Notes under the pieces: model-generated
What the model saw: the letters and a program-made list of their open reading frames with translations, nothing else
The model's database searches: none
Told to the model about the DNA's origin: nothing
In this document: piece after piece, positions 58,501-64,000 of the stretch
Layout: every line of letters begins with the position of its first letter
Numbering within the stretch: the first letter of the stretch is position 1
Assembly (NCBI GenBank): GCA_018340805.1
Contig: JACMZG010001913.1
Span: 9,534,354 to 9,598,353 of the forward strand
DNA from: Microvelia longipes
Lineage: Eukaryota; Arthropoda; Insecta; Hemiptera; Veliidae
Direction of reading: 5' to 3'
DNA length: 64,000 nucleotides
Translations under genes and position numbers: made by a program

Positions 58501-61047
58501 AGTCTTTAACATAAGTTATCTGCATAGGAAACCCTCTTTGACACTCCTGCAAAATCCCTTTACAATACAAACCTATTCAAAACACCATCAAAAATATCAT
58601 TTTTTTGCAAATCCTGAAAAAAAATCAAAATACCCAAACCAAAAAATTGGGAATTATCCTTAACCCAAACAAACCCCCTCACACCCCAAAAACCAAATTA
58701 ATACCAAAATTAATAAATAAAATAAAAATAAAGACGGCACAAATCACCCCAAATCAATAAATAAAATATGCCCGGTATACTTTTGCCAATAAAGAACTGT
58801 TTAAAAAACATAAGTATTGACATAGTTATCCTATTTTATGCTCTATACACTTATAGAAAATTTTTGTGGGGAAAAACTAAACCTTACCCGTTCAAAATTA
58901 ACNGATGTCGACATATGGCTTTGATCACAAGTGGCTGATGAATCAATGAATGGCGAACCTAAGAAGAAGAAAAAAAGAAGAATAAAGATAAGCAGAACCA
59001 AGGTAATAGTTTTTTTTATTAAATTAATATCTAAACCAAGTAGATCTAAACGAATGTGATTTCTGTCAGACATGCATGTAATTCACATTTTTTCCACCAG
59101 GAAGTTGTTTCCGCGATCTTGTTTTACCCTTGTAAATATTGGACTCAACATTTTTAGGGCTACAAAGATAAACTTCGAAAACCTTATACTTTCTGTCAAG
59201 CGTCTGTCTGTCCGATTTCACATCACCGAAACTATGATAGCTAGAAAGTTGAAATTTGGTACATATGTATAACTATTTTATCCAACAACAGGAAAAATAT
59301 AGCCCAACTATCTTGCATGCACACTTGACAATTTATGAGCGAATGTGCACATTTGCAAAAAATTCATATTTTTTTTTCTTATCGCTTTCCTTTTTGTATA
59401 AAATATTTATAATTTGTGTAATAGTTATGTTTTGTCACATCCAATAGAGCTTTTTAAGTGATTCTTTAAATACACACAAAGTTCTCTGTCTGTATGTGTG
59501 TCTGTTATCATCGTCCCAGTTTATTATGCTAAGAGTTGAAACTTTGTACAAAAACCTGTACAAACACTGTAGTTGTGCCATTCAGAAAATAACCCGAATG
59601 GCACGTCATTAACCAACATTAATGACTTAAGTGAAAATTTTGAAAAATCATAAAACGCAGAAAAATTATGTGGTCTGATTGAGAACTAGCACACATCTAG
59701 CCATGTATAAGACTAACATATGTGCCAAGTTTCATCTCATTATCAGTTATTAAAAATTGGGTAAAAGTATATACTTTTATGTAATAAATGAGTACACCAC
59801 GTTTTGTTTCAATACAACAACTACGTCCATGATTTTTGTTGGATAGAAAAAATTAAGCTGCATCGCTGACCTAATCAGCTGACTAAGCTGAGCGTGACCT
59901 GGATATGTGACCGTTGAGAATTAAACGGATGCATTTAATATCTGAGTATAAGTGAAGGGACTCTAGAGATATGTTTAGTATAAGTATTTGATGAGAGCGA
60001 GGATGATCCAAGGAGGATGAGCATAGTGAATCCAATGTGAAGAGGAATAGTTCCTAGGTACCCCATACCCACTCTTTTGCTCTACTTACCTTTTTATATT
60101 TTTGCCAGTGATAAGTGTTTTTATTTCTCCTCATTTATTCTGTAGTTGTATTGGAAAAGTATTGTGTTTGCAAAAAAATCCGAAACCGGTGATGTCACCT
60201 AAATTATCCATTACAGGTGTTTACATTTCCATTACAGCATATAGACCTGGCTTTGTGAATCCTCTAGACCTGTGCTTTGTGACTCCCTCTAGACCTGTGT
60301 TTTTGATCCCTCTAACATCTTTTGTGAACTCCCTCTAGACATGTTCTTTGTGACTCCCTCTAGACCTTGTGCTTTGTGAATCCCTCTGACCTGTGTTAAG
60401 TGAATCCTCTAGACCTGTTCTTTGTGAATCCTCAGACTGGCTTTGTGAATCCCTCTAGACCTGTGCTAAGTGAATCCCTCTAGACCTGTGCTTTGTGAAT
60501 CCCTCTCCAGACATGTTCTTTGTGACTCCCTCTAGACCTGTGCTTTGTGAATCCCTCTAGACCTGTGCTAAGTGAATCCCTCTAGACCTGTTCTTTGTGA
60601 ATCCCTCTAGACCTGTGCTTTGTGAATCCCTCTAGACCTGTGCTAAGTGAATCCCTCTAGACCTGTTCTTTGTGTATCTCTCTAGACATGTTCTTTGTGA
60701 CTCCCTCTAGACCTGTGCTTTGTGAATCCCTCTAGACATGTTCTTTGTGACTCCCTCTAGACCTGTTCTTTGTGAATCCCTCTATACCTGTGCTTTGTGA
60801 CTCCCTCTAGACCTGTGCTTTGTGACTCCCTCTAGACCTGTACTTTGTGACTCTCTTTAGACCGGTGCTCTAATTAATTTTAATTAAAATTTGTATCTCT
60901 GTCTAAGGGATTATGTATTTGCTTTGTTTTCTAGAAATGAATGCAAGCACTTCATTTGCAGTGGAAGAAGATGAGGAAGCACCTGCTGAAGAATCAACTA
61001 AAAAGAAGAAGAAAAAGAAGAGTAAACATGCAGAAGAAGATGCTTAG
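43278..61047 (+). CDS. NOP56: NOP56 nucleolar protein, ten-exon gene (overall entry)
   Basis: This is the core scaffold of box C/D snoRNPs, which guide 2'-O-methylation of rRNA in the nucleolus with NOP58, fibrillarin and the 15.5K protein. Exons are at 43278-43280, 45997-46204, 47432-47590, 48151-48349, 49583-49770, 54360-54612, 55656-55804, 56660-56878, 58932-59002 and 60935-61047. All have GT-AG junctions, and the phases agree if one A is added to the exon 9 homopolymer, which gives 520 residues. Human and insect homologues are about 500-600. Domains: N-terminal NOP5NT (about 4-70), coiled-coil/NOSIC region (about 160-250), Nop domain (about 250-410) with [20 protein letters not shown], and a lysine-rich nucleolar tail. 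Without exon 9 the frame also holds (496 residues). Identity is from recognised conserved blocks. Confidence 0.93.
43281..45996 (+). other. NOP56 intron 1
   Basis: This 2.7-kb intron holds an inverted pair (TCAGCGTAGAGTGTTCCGACTCCCACC at 43548-43574 against its mirror near 45673-45705), imperfect GGTTGAACCCTGTG/CATGGGTTTAACTTGG repeats at 43690-43870, and the foldback at 44293. No snoRNA boxes were convincing. Confidence 0.6.
44293..44781. mobile_element. 480-bp palindromic foldback (family F1), complete copy
   Basis: ATAAGGCGCGGTCGAATATCC at the left is mirrored by GGATATTCGATCGCGCCTTAT. The arms are about 220 bp each and nearly perfect, for example TTGGATCACCAACAAACTTT/AAAGTTTGTTGGTGATCCAA. 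The centre is GACGTCAATGTT...AACATT-like. No coding sequence. A second copy is at 50780-51256. Confidence 0.9.
45997..46204 (+). CDS. NOP56: NOP56 exon 2: N-terminal domain
   Basis: Acceptor TGTTATTTGTTGTAG, donor G|GTAATT. It encodes residues 2-70 plus one base, including [13 protein letters not shown] and LLPQVEECV, the fibrillarin-binding NOP5NT domain. An open reading frame continues into the intron to 46353 but has no NOP56 similarity after the donor. Confidence 0.93.
46205..47431 (+). other. NOP56 intron 2
   Basis: It contains A/T-rich DNA, a GCACTGATGATGGCC fragment of the foldback family (46915-46930) and an R1 5'-end fragment at 47095-47215. The TGATGA here is repeat sequence, not a snoRNA C box. 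Confidence 0.6.
47432..47590 (+). CDS. NOP56: NOP56 exon 3
   Basis: Acceptor ATTATTGTTGTTAG, donor G|GTAATT. A split glycine opens the exon, then [17 protein letters not shown] and [12 protein letters not shown] follow, the conserved 'gvgDpKigaaI' block of NOP56. Residues 71-123. Confidence 0.93.
47591..48150 (+). other. NOP56 intron 3
   Basis: A 560-bp intron without repeats that I could match, so it is the most likely site for an intronic snoRNA. GAGTGGTG (47662-47669) can pair with CATCACTC (47700-47707), but no convincing H/ACA or C/D boxes were found. Confidence 0.5.
48151..48349 (+). CDS. NOP56: NOP56 exon 4: NOSIC region
   Basis: Acceptor TTTGTTATTCAG, donor AG|GTATTG. It encodes residues 124-189: [18 protein letters not shown] and [20 protein letters not shown], the signature of NOP56/NOP58 that contacts the guide RNP. 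Confidence 0.95.
48350..49582 (+). other. NOP56 intron 4
   Basis: It holds the 118-bp tandem repeats at 48420-48970 and short palindromes (GAGGTCACTG/CAGTGACCTC near 49090; ATCGATTGAC/GTCAATCGAT near 49125). No snoRNA boxes in proper order. Confidence 0.6.
48420..48970 (+). repeat. 118-bp tandem repeats in NOP56 intron 4
   Basis: GATTCATTGTCATTAAAACT starts at 48584, 48703, 48821 and 48917 (periods 119, 118 and 96), with a first, more diverged copy before. Two middle copies are almost identical, a sign of recent duplication. Confidence 0.9.
49583..49770 (+). CDS. NOP56: NOP56 exon 5
   Basis: Acceptor TTTTTTTATGTAG, donor G|GTAAGT. Residues 190-252: [27 protein letters not shown] and [10 protein letters not shown]. 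It ends the NOSIC/coiled-coil part. Confidence 0.95.
49939..50086 (+). pseudogene. LINE ORF2 C-terminal fragment, cut by a palindrome
   Basis: It reads [20 protein letters not shown] and NVFYSI, the HRL..E....GIKLFN.L...FK..LK..L....FYS pattern found at the C-terminus of jockey/RTE-type LINE ORF2 proteins. A related remnant is at 51740. It ends exactly at the TTAA of the next element. Confidence 0.65.
50087..50444. mobile_element. Palindromic MITE with TTAA target duplication, piggyBac-like
   Basis: TTAA at 50087-50090 and 50441-50444 flank a unit whose ends are GGCGATCCCGCAAAGAGTG and CACTCTTTGCGGGATCCCC. The arms pair almost along the whole 350 bp. TTAA duplication is the mark of piggyBac-superfamily transposition; no transposase is present. 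The insertion splits a LINE remnant. Confidence 0.8.
50780..51256. mobile_element. 480-bp palindromic foldback (family F1), copy 2, right end truncated
   Basis: It has the same arms and centre as 44293-44781. The left end ATAAGGCGCGGTCGAATATCC is present; the right end stops at CTAGAAGG and lacks the last 24 or so bases. Confidence 0.88.
51585..51690. repeat. (TA)n microsatellite with palindromic interruptions
   Basis: About 100 bases of TA with several ATAT/AATAT breaks. Confidence 0.93.
51740..51937 (+). pseudogene. LINE ORF2 C-terminal fragment
   Basis: It reads [31 protein letters not shown] and [15 protein letters not shown] followed by TAA, with one in-frame TGA in the middle. It has the same C-terminal pattern as the fragment at 49939, so both come from one LINE family with a natural stop here. 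Confidence 0.7.
52040..52145. repeat. Foldback-family fragment (GATGATGACC core)
   Basis: GTCTCTCCACACATTATTA and GGCTTTCAACCGTTAAGGGT with CATCATCAGTGCC match the elements at 30762 and 33113. Confidence 0.65.
52767..54076 (-). mobile_element. 5'-truncated LINE with 17-bp target duplication
   Basis: AGCTTGATACATACATG occurs at 52750-52766 and 54077-54093, exactly flanking the element. Its 3' end, on the minus strand, is a poly(A) (T run at 52767-52780). A long A/T-rich 3'UTR (about 52790-53700) precedes the coding end at 53700-54076. The perfect duplication suggests a young insertion into NOP56 intron 5, antisense to the gene. Confidence 0.9.
53708..54076 (-). pseudogene. LINE ORF2 C-terminal zinc-binding region
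   Basis: The minus-strand frame ends the LINE polyprotein. It contains [16 protein letters not shown] and [21 protein letters not shown], the CPCxx...H..LDCP C-terminal zinc-knuckle pattern of R1/I/jockey-like LINEs. The first three codons of the open frame derive from the flanking duplication, so it is not a real start. Truncated at the 5' side; RT is absent. Confidence 0.75.
54360..54612 (+). CDS. NOP56: NOP56 exon 6: Nop domain
   Basis: Acceptor CAATGGCTTTCAG, donor AG|GTACTT. Residues 252-336: [36 protein letters not shown] and [14 protein letters not shown], the most conserved Nop-domain core, which binds the snoRNA/15.5K complex. The open frame reads on past the donor but similarity ends there. 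Confidence 0.96.
54754..54922. mobile_element. MITE with GTATGACATACGGTT ends in NOP56 intron 6
   Basis: A 169-bp unit: GTATGACATACGGTT and ATCAGTTGACAGC are mirrored by GCTGTCAACTGAT and AACCGTATGTCATAC; AACCAATGAG and CTCATTGG-type motifs also pair. Non-coding. Confidence 0.8.
55138..55320 (+). repeat. 42-bp tandem repeats
   Basis: Four copies of TGTACTAATTTTTATGTAAT plus AGTATAATTATTACATGTCT. Confidence 0.8.
55517..55588. repeat. (TA)n microsatellite
   Basis: About 70 bases of TA close upstream of NOP56 exon 7. Confidence 0.95.
55656..55804 (+). CDS. NOP56: NOP56 exon 7: Nop domain end
   Basis: Acceptor GGTACTTTTTTCAG, donor G|GTGAGC. Residues 337-386: [36 protein letters not shown]. 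This is the classic NOP56/NOP58 block that ends the Nop domain. Confidence 0.96.
56000..56065 (+). repeat. Half of the CATAGAT...GGGGGC MITE
   Basis: CATAGATGTATATTACTGGAGGGGGCAT is related to the left end of 25289-25606. Confidence 0.45.
56116..56415 (+). mobile_element. tRNA-derived SINE, family S1, in NOP56 intron 7
   Basis: A-box-like CCGTGGTGTAGTGGTTTTGG and B box GGTTCAATTCC at 56200-56210, with the body and GTTCCTTGTTTCACTAGAC-type end matching the inverted copy at 9745-10110. Confidence 0.75.
56660..56878 (+). CDS. NOP56: NOP56 exon 8: C-terminal region and first lysine block
   Basis: Acceptor GCCTGTGCAG, donor A|GTGAGT. Residues 386-459: [19 protein letters not shown] and [15 protein letters not shown], then the basic [18 protein letters not shown] tail, which is typical of nucleolar NOP56 proteins. 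Confidence 0.94.
57140..57380 (+). repeat. 46-bp tandem repeats in NOP56 intron 8
   Basis: About five copies of TTTAAATTAATCTCTTTATT plus AATTATACAATATACAAAACAGAATA, with deletions in the later ones. Confidence 0.85.
58545..58810 (+). mobile_element. LINE A/C-rich 3'-end fragment
   Basis: It matches 38990-39245 (AAACCTATTCAAAACACCATCA..., ATTATCCTTAACCCAAACAA..., TATACTTTTGCCAATAAAGAAC). Strongly G-poor. A dead 3' end of the RNase H-bearing LINE family. Confidence 0.8.
58932..59002 (+). CDS. NOP56: NOP56 exon 9, lysine-rich, with a probable one-base error
   Basis: Acceptor ..GATCACAAG (weak, with no good pyrimidine tract), donor AAG|GTAATA. After the split A|TG codon it reads [15 protein letters not shown], then the frame changes within a run of seven A (58970-58976). 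With eight A the exon reads on as KKNKDKQNQ and a final split G|AA, in phase with exon 10; as printed it joins out of frame. An ambiguous base (n) at 58903 shows that sequence quality is reduced here. With the correction the exon is 72 nt, so it could also be skipped without loss of frame. Confidence 0.6.
59455..60073 (+). repeat. R1 repeat, copy lacking its 5' end
   Basis: CTGTCTGTATGTGTGTCTGTTATCATCG through AAAAATTAAGCTGCATCG to TTCCTAGGTACCCCATACCC follows the R1 order. Confidence 0.78.
60126..60210 (+). repeat. R1 repeat, 5'-end fragment
   Basis: TCCTCATTTATTCTGTAGTTGTATTGGAAAAGTATTGTG and AATCCGAAACCGG match the R1 start. The minisatellite begins close after it. Confidence 0.7.
60240..60868 (+). 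repeat. 25-bp minisatellite before NOP56 exon 10
   Basis: About 25 copies of CTTTGTGAATCCCTCTAGACCTGTG with ordered variants (GTGACT, GTGCTAAGTG, ACATGTTC). Each unit holds a TCTAGA palindrome. It ends about 65 bp before the exon 10 acceptor. Confidence 0.95.
60935..61047 (+). CDS. NOP56: NOP56 exon 10: terminal exon
   Basis: Acceptor GCTTTGTTTTCTAG. It encodes [20 protein letters not shown], then [15 protein letters not shown] and TAG. Acidic and basic blocks alternate as in other NOP56 tails. The phase accepts either exon 8 (A|AA, Lys) or the corrected exon 9 (G|AA, Glu). Confidence 0.9.
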
Positions 61048-61233
61048 TTTTTTATTAATTTTATATTATTTTTTATAAATTACTGAAAAGGACTGGTCAA
61101 GTCCAGTCTCTCTCTCCATTATTATATTTTCTTAACTTGTTAAAAGTTATATATGAAGGTATTTTAATCCTAACTAATATTTTCTTTTTGGTAATTACTA
61201 TAAAAGAAAATAACGATTATTGATGAAGTCTAA

Positions 61234-61239
61234 AATAAA
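61234..61239 (+). promoter_or_regulatory. Polyadenylation signal AATAAA for NOP56
   Basis: It is the first AATAAA after the stop, 187 bases downstream, in AT-rich 3'UTR. The actual cleavage site is not known. Confidence 0.55.
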
Positions 61240-61396
61240 TATTTGGAGGATTTTTCAAAATTTATGACTTGTTTGATAAGGTATGAATTGCCTTTACTAA
61301 TACTGATAAAAACTGAAAGAAATATTTAAAAAAATCTAGTTTATAACTGTTATATTATATTATTATAAGAGCATTAGTAAGTTCTTTGATTATTTT

Positions 61397-61640
61397 GCTG
61401 ATAGCTCAGATGGCTAGAGCGCCAGGCCTTTTCAAGGTTACTTGAGGATATATCTCTTGTCTTAAGGTTGCCGAAGTTCAAATCTCAATCAGGTTGGGTT
61501 TTTGCACTAAATTCCGAGCCTACAGTCTATCGACTACTTTAAAAATCTTGACAGGTCAGTTTAGGCACCGCTGATTCTTAAGAAAAAAAAATCCCTTCAA
61601 GAAGGGAGCGGGAAAAAAATATGTAAACAAATCAGGTTAT
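61397..61640 (+). mobile_element. tRNA-derived SINE, family S3
   Basis: The head TGATAGCTCAGATGGCTAGAGCG (A box) and AGTTCAAATCTC (B box) match the copy at 12630, with a longer stretch between the boxes. The tail ends near AAGAAGGGAGCGGG. Confidence 0.75.
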
Positions 61641-62335
61641 TTTATATGTATTTTCTTGGCGATGTTTTTTTTTTCATTTCTTTTGTATAGTTTTATTTTG
61701 AAATATCATTTTTAATATTAATTTAAAAACGATGTAAACGAAAGAAGAACCATAAACAAAGTGAACGATTGCCAGGAAGAAAGTTATTTCCCTATAGCGG
61801 TTATGGTGGTAGGGATTCTTTCTCTTTTTAAGTGAGGGTTTGGCAGCGGCTTCTCTGATTGGTCAATCCCCAAAATACTTATGACCTTGGGGATTTTTAA
61901 ACTAAACGATAGACTGTAATGATGTTGCCTTCACATAAAAATGATATGAGAAAACTCCATTTACTCTCTAGAAGTAGAGTTAGACAGACAAAGTCTAACT
62001 CTACTAGTAGTTTAGTCTAAGTCTACACAGGTCTCTAACTAGTAATAGTAGTTGTAAGAGTGGGAAGTTAAAGCCTGGTGAGTAGACCACACCTTTGTTA
62101 CCACACAGGTGCGGCAGCCAAGAGGCTCGATACCTTTTATTTTTATATAAGTTTTATGAAAAAATGTATTTACTTTTATTTGTTTATGTAAAAAATAATG
62201 TAATATTATGTTTTATATTGGTATTTTTATGTTTAAACACAAAGGAATCTTAAATATAACTCCTGTTTTACTGAATCTTTGTTTTTTTATTGCTTCTAAA
62301 TTTTTACTTTTTCCTCATTGGTAAATAAAAGAACT
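61641..62335 (+). other. DNA downstream of NOP56, little recognised
   Basis: A local inverted repeat AGAGTTAGACAGAC/GTCTAACTCTACTA lies at 61977-62005. No gene. Confidence 0.45.
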
Positions 62336-63390
62336 GGGTACGGGGTACCTCGGAACTTTTCCTCATTACATCGGATTCGCTCCGCTTTATCCTTCTAGCT
62401 TCGGTCTTGCTTCGCTCGTCCTCAGAAATATCGCCAAATTTATATTATAACATGCTTTTGGACTCGCTTAGCTCGTCTTTAGATAATAAATGCATCCGTA
62501 TCATTCTCAGCGATCACCCATACAGCACTGACCACGCTCAATGCTCCTTAATTTTTATGATCCAACAAATTCATGGATATAATTGTCGTATTGAAACGAA
62601 TCTTAGTGTACAATATGTAATAATATACACTTTTAATTTCAACTCAATTGGACCCTTTTCCATTTTTTTGAAAATGTTCACTAATCATTCAATAAAAATT
62701 GAACTAATGCTGATAATGAGATGAAACTTACAAATATGTTAGTCTTATATGCCAAATCTCAATTCGATCGCATCATTTTATGATTTTTCAAAATTATTGC
62801 TGAGTCATTATTGCGGGTTAATGACATCATAAAAAAATTATTTTCCGAATAGCACAACAACAGCAATAGACTGATTTTTGTACAAAATTTCAACTCTCTA
62901 GCATAATTACACTGGGCGCTACAATGATAACAGACACACATACATAAAGACAACTTTGCAAAAACCACTCAGGATGTGGCCGGACAGAGTCTGGAGCAAA
63001 CCCTAAACCAGAGGTTGAGTTTCACGTAGGCAGTAATAGCCAGCTTTGATGAGCTTGAATTAAAGGGAGTGAAATTATTGGGGCCCAACTACCTATTTAA
63101 GATTATTAAGGGGACTTCAACAAGAATCAATTATAAATCGGGAAAGTGGAGAGAAGGGTCCGAAGCCGATCATAGACTGGGGGCTAGGAGGCGGAAAAGC
63201 GCCACTGAAGGTGTGGCGACAGCCCCACTCTTCAGGGAAGTAGATGGGGGCAAGTGGCGATCTGACCAAACCTTACTGTGATAGCGTCACAAGGAGGCCT
63301 TAAAAATGCCTGAAACGGATAATTCTGGTTTTGGATTTTTTTTACAAACACAATACTTTTCCTATATACCTACAGTATAAATGAGGAAAA
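62336..63390 (-). repeat. R1 repeat, minus strand, with a 310-bp insertion
   Basis: It starts with the mirrored R1 end (GGGTACGGGGTACCTCGGAACTTTTCC) and ends with CTATATACCTACAGTATAAATGAGGAAAA. R1 sequence stops at about 62978 and resumes at about 63298. The inserted part is GC-richer than the surroundings and has no recognised content. Confidence 0.8.
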
Positions 63391-64000
63391 ATAAAAAGAT
63401 GGATCAGGACACGTGTCTTTAGAGCACGCCCACTGGAGGGTTGTACTATGTTCATCCTGTGATATCACCCAAGTGCATGCAGGTATTCTTTTCTTTCCTA
63501 AGTTGGACGACTGCTGCTTCTATTAAAACAGCTATTATCATGTAGGAAGATATAGCACGAGGAGTATAGTTACCATTGGTAATAATTTTACTGTTTTTTA
63601 CTTCGTTAAATTGACAATAGATAGATCTATACATCCTTTGTAAATCTATAGGTGAGTAACAATAAAAAAAAGTGATATAAAATTGGGTTCTTTTGATACA
63701 ACCACAATAAAAAAAGAAATTTTATTAATACAATTAAATTTAATTAAAAAATGACTAGTTTTCTTTATATATGTCTAACAAAAATAATTTATTAATTTAA
63801 ATTAGAGTTCCTGTATAGGTTCTTCAGTTAACATGTAAGCACTATGATTTTAATTAGAGTTCCCTTATAGTTTCTTCAATTTACATATAAGTACTCTAAT
63901 TTTAATTATAGTTCTTACATAGCTCCTTAATTTACACACAAGTATTCAAATTTTGTTTGGAGGATCTATATAGGTGTTTTAATTTATATATTAAATTTTA
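63391..64000 (+). other. AT-rich DNA at the window end
   Basis: Three diverged copies of AATTAGAGTTCC...AGTTTCTTCAATTTACA, about 60 bp each, lie at 63800-63990. Nothing coding. Confidence 0.45.

Larger units (their letters stand above)
56879..58931 (+). other. NOP56 intron 8
   Basis: It contains a relic of the 29577 foldback family (57030-57130), 46-bp tandem repeats (57140-57380) and a LINE 3' end (58545-58810). No snoRNA boxes in a plausible arrangement. Confidence 0.6.
59003..60934 (+). other. NOP56 intron 9
   Basis: It contains an R1 copy (59455-60073), an R1 5'-end fragment (60126-60210) and a 25-bp minisatellite up to 70 bp before exon 10. The block GTCAGACATGC...TTTTTCCACCAGGAAGTTG (59065-59105) is related to 57645-57690 in intron 8. 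Confidence 0.6.

Overview
The window is animal nuclear DNA, almost certainly from an insect. It is AT-rich, has introns of kilobase scale and is crowded with transposable elements. Two conserved host genes, both on the + strand, can be recognised exon by exon. The ecdysis triggering hormone receptor (ETHR), a peptide-hormone G-protein-coupled receptor known from arthropods, points to an insect. I cannot name the species.

ETHR (positions 1 to about 28,460; its 5' exons lie upstream of the window). One shared exon (9105-9285) carries transmembrane helix 3, the ERY motif and helix 4. Two alternative last exons follow, 8.5 kb and 18.5 kb downstream (17834-18500 and 27759-28461). Both start in the same splice phase at the same residue, each encodes helices 5-7 and its own C-terminal tail, and each has its own stop. 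This matches the known ETHR-A/ETHR-B arrangement. The two tails differ but both end in a class I PDZ-ligand-like tetrapeptide, and the stop codon of the second lies inside a 33-bp minisatellite.

Intergenic stretch (about 29-43 kb). No host gene is visible. It holds long TA microsatellites, foldback and MITE-like elements, a 1.2-kb palindromic element with internal 140-bp repeats, and decayed LINE pieces.

NOP56 (43,278-61,047), a core protein of box C/D snoRNPs, is complete in ten exons. Exon 1 codes only for the start methionine, and a CACGTG E-box lies 110 bp upstream. All splice phases agree. The exception is exon 9, which needs one extra A in a homopolymer run to stay in frame and is probably a sequence error. 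The introns carry a 118-bp tandem repeat, a 25-bp minisatellite, a LINE insertion with a 17-bp target duplication, a TTAA-flanked palindrome and two copies of a 480-bp foldback.

Mobile elements. A jockey/CR1-type LINE (about 2159-8790, with a PHD-finger ORF1 and endonuclease/RT ORF2) lies upstream of ETHR exon 3, interrupted by a second 5'-truncated LINE. Several tRNA-derived SINEs, MITE families and one abundant 0.7-kb interspersed repeat (at least nine copies or fragments) account for much of the rest. No CRISPR, prokaryotic or viral gene was found. The two host genes have no evident functional link: one is an endocrine receptor, the other a ribosome-biogenesis factor.
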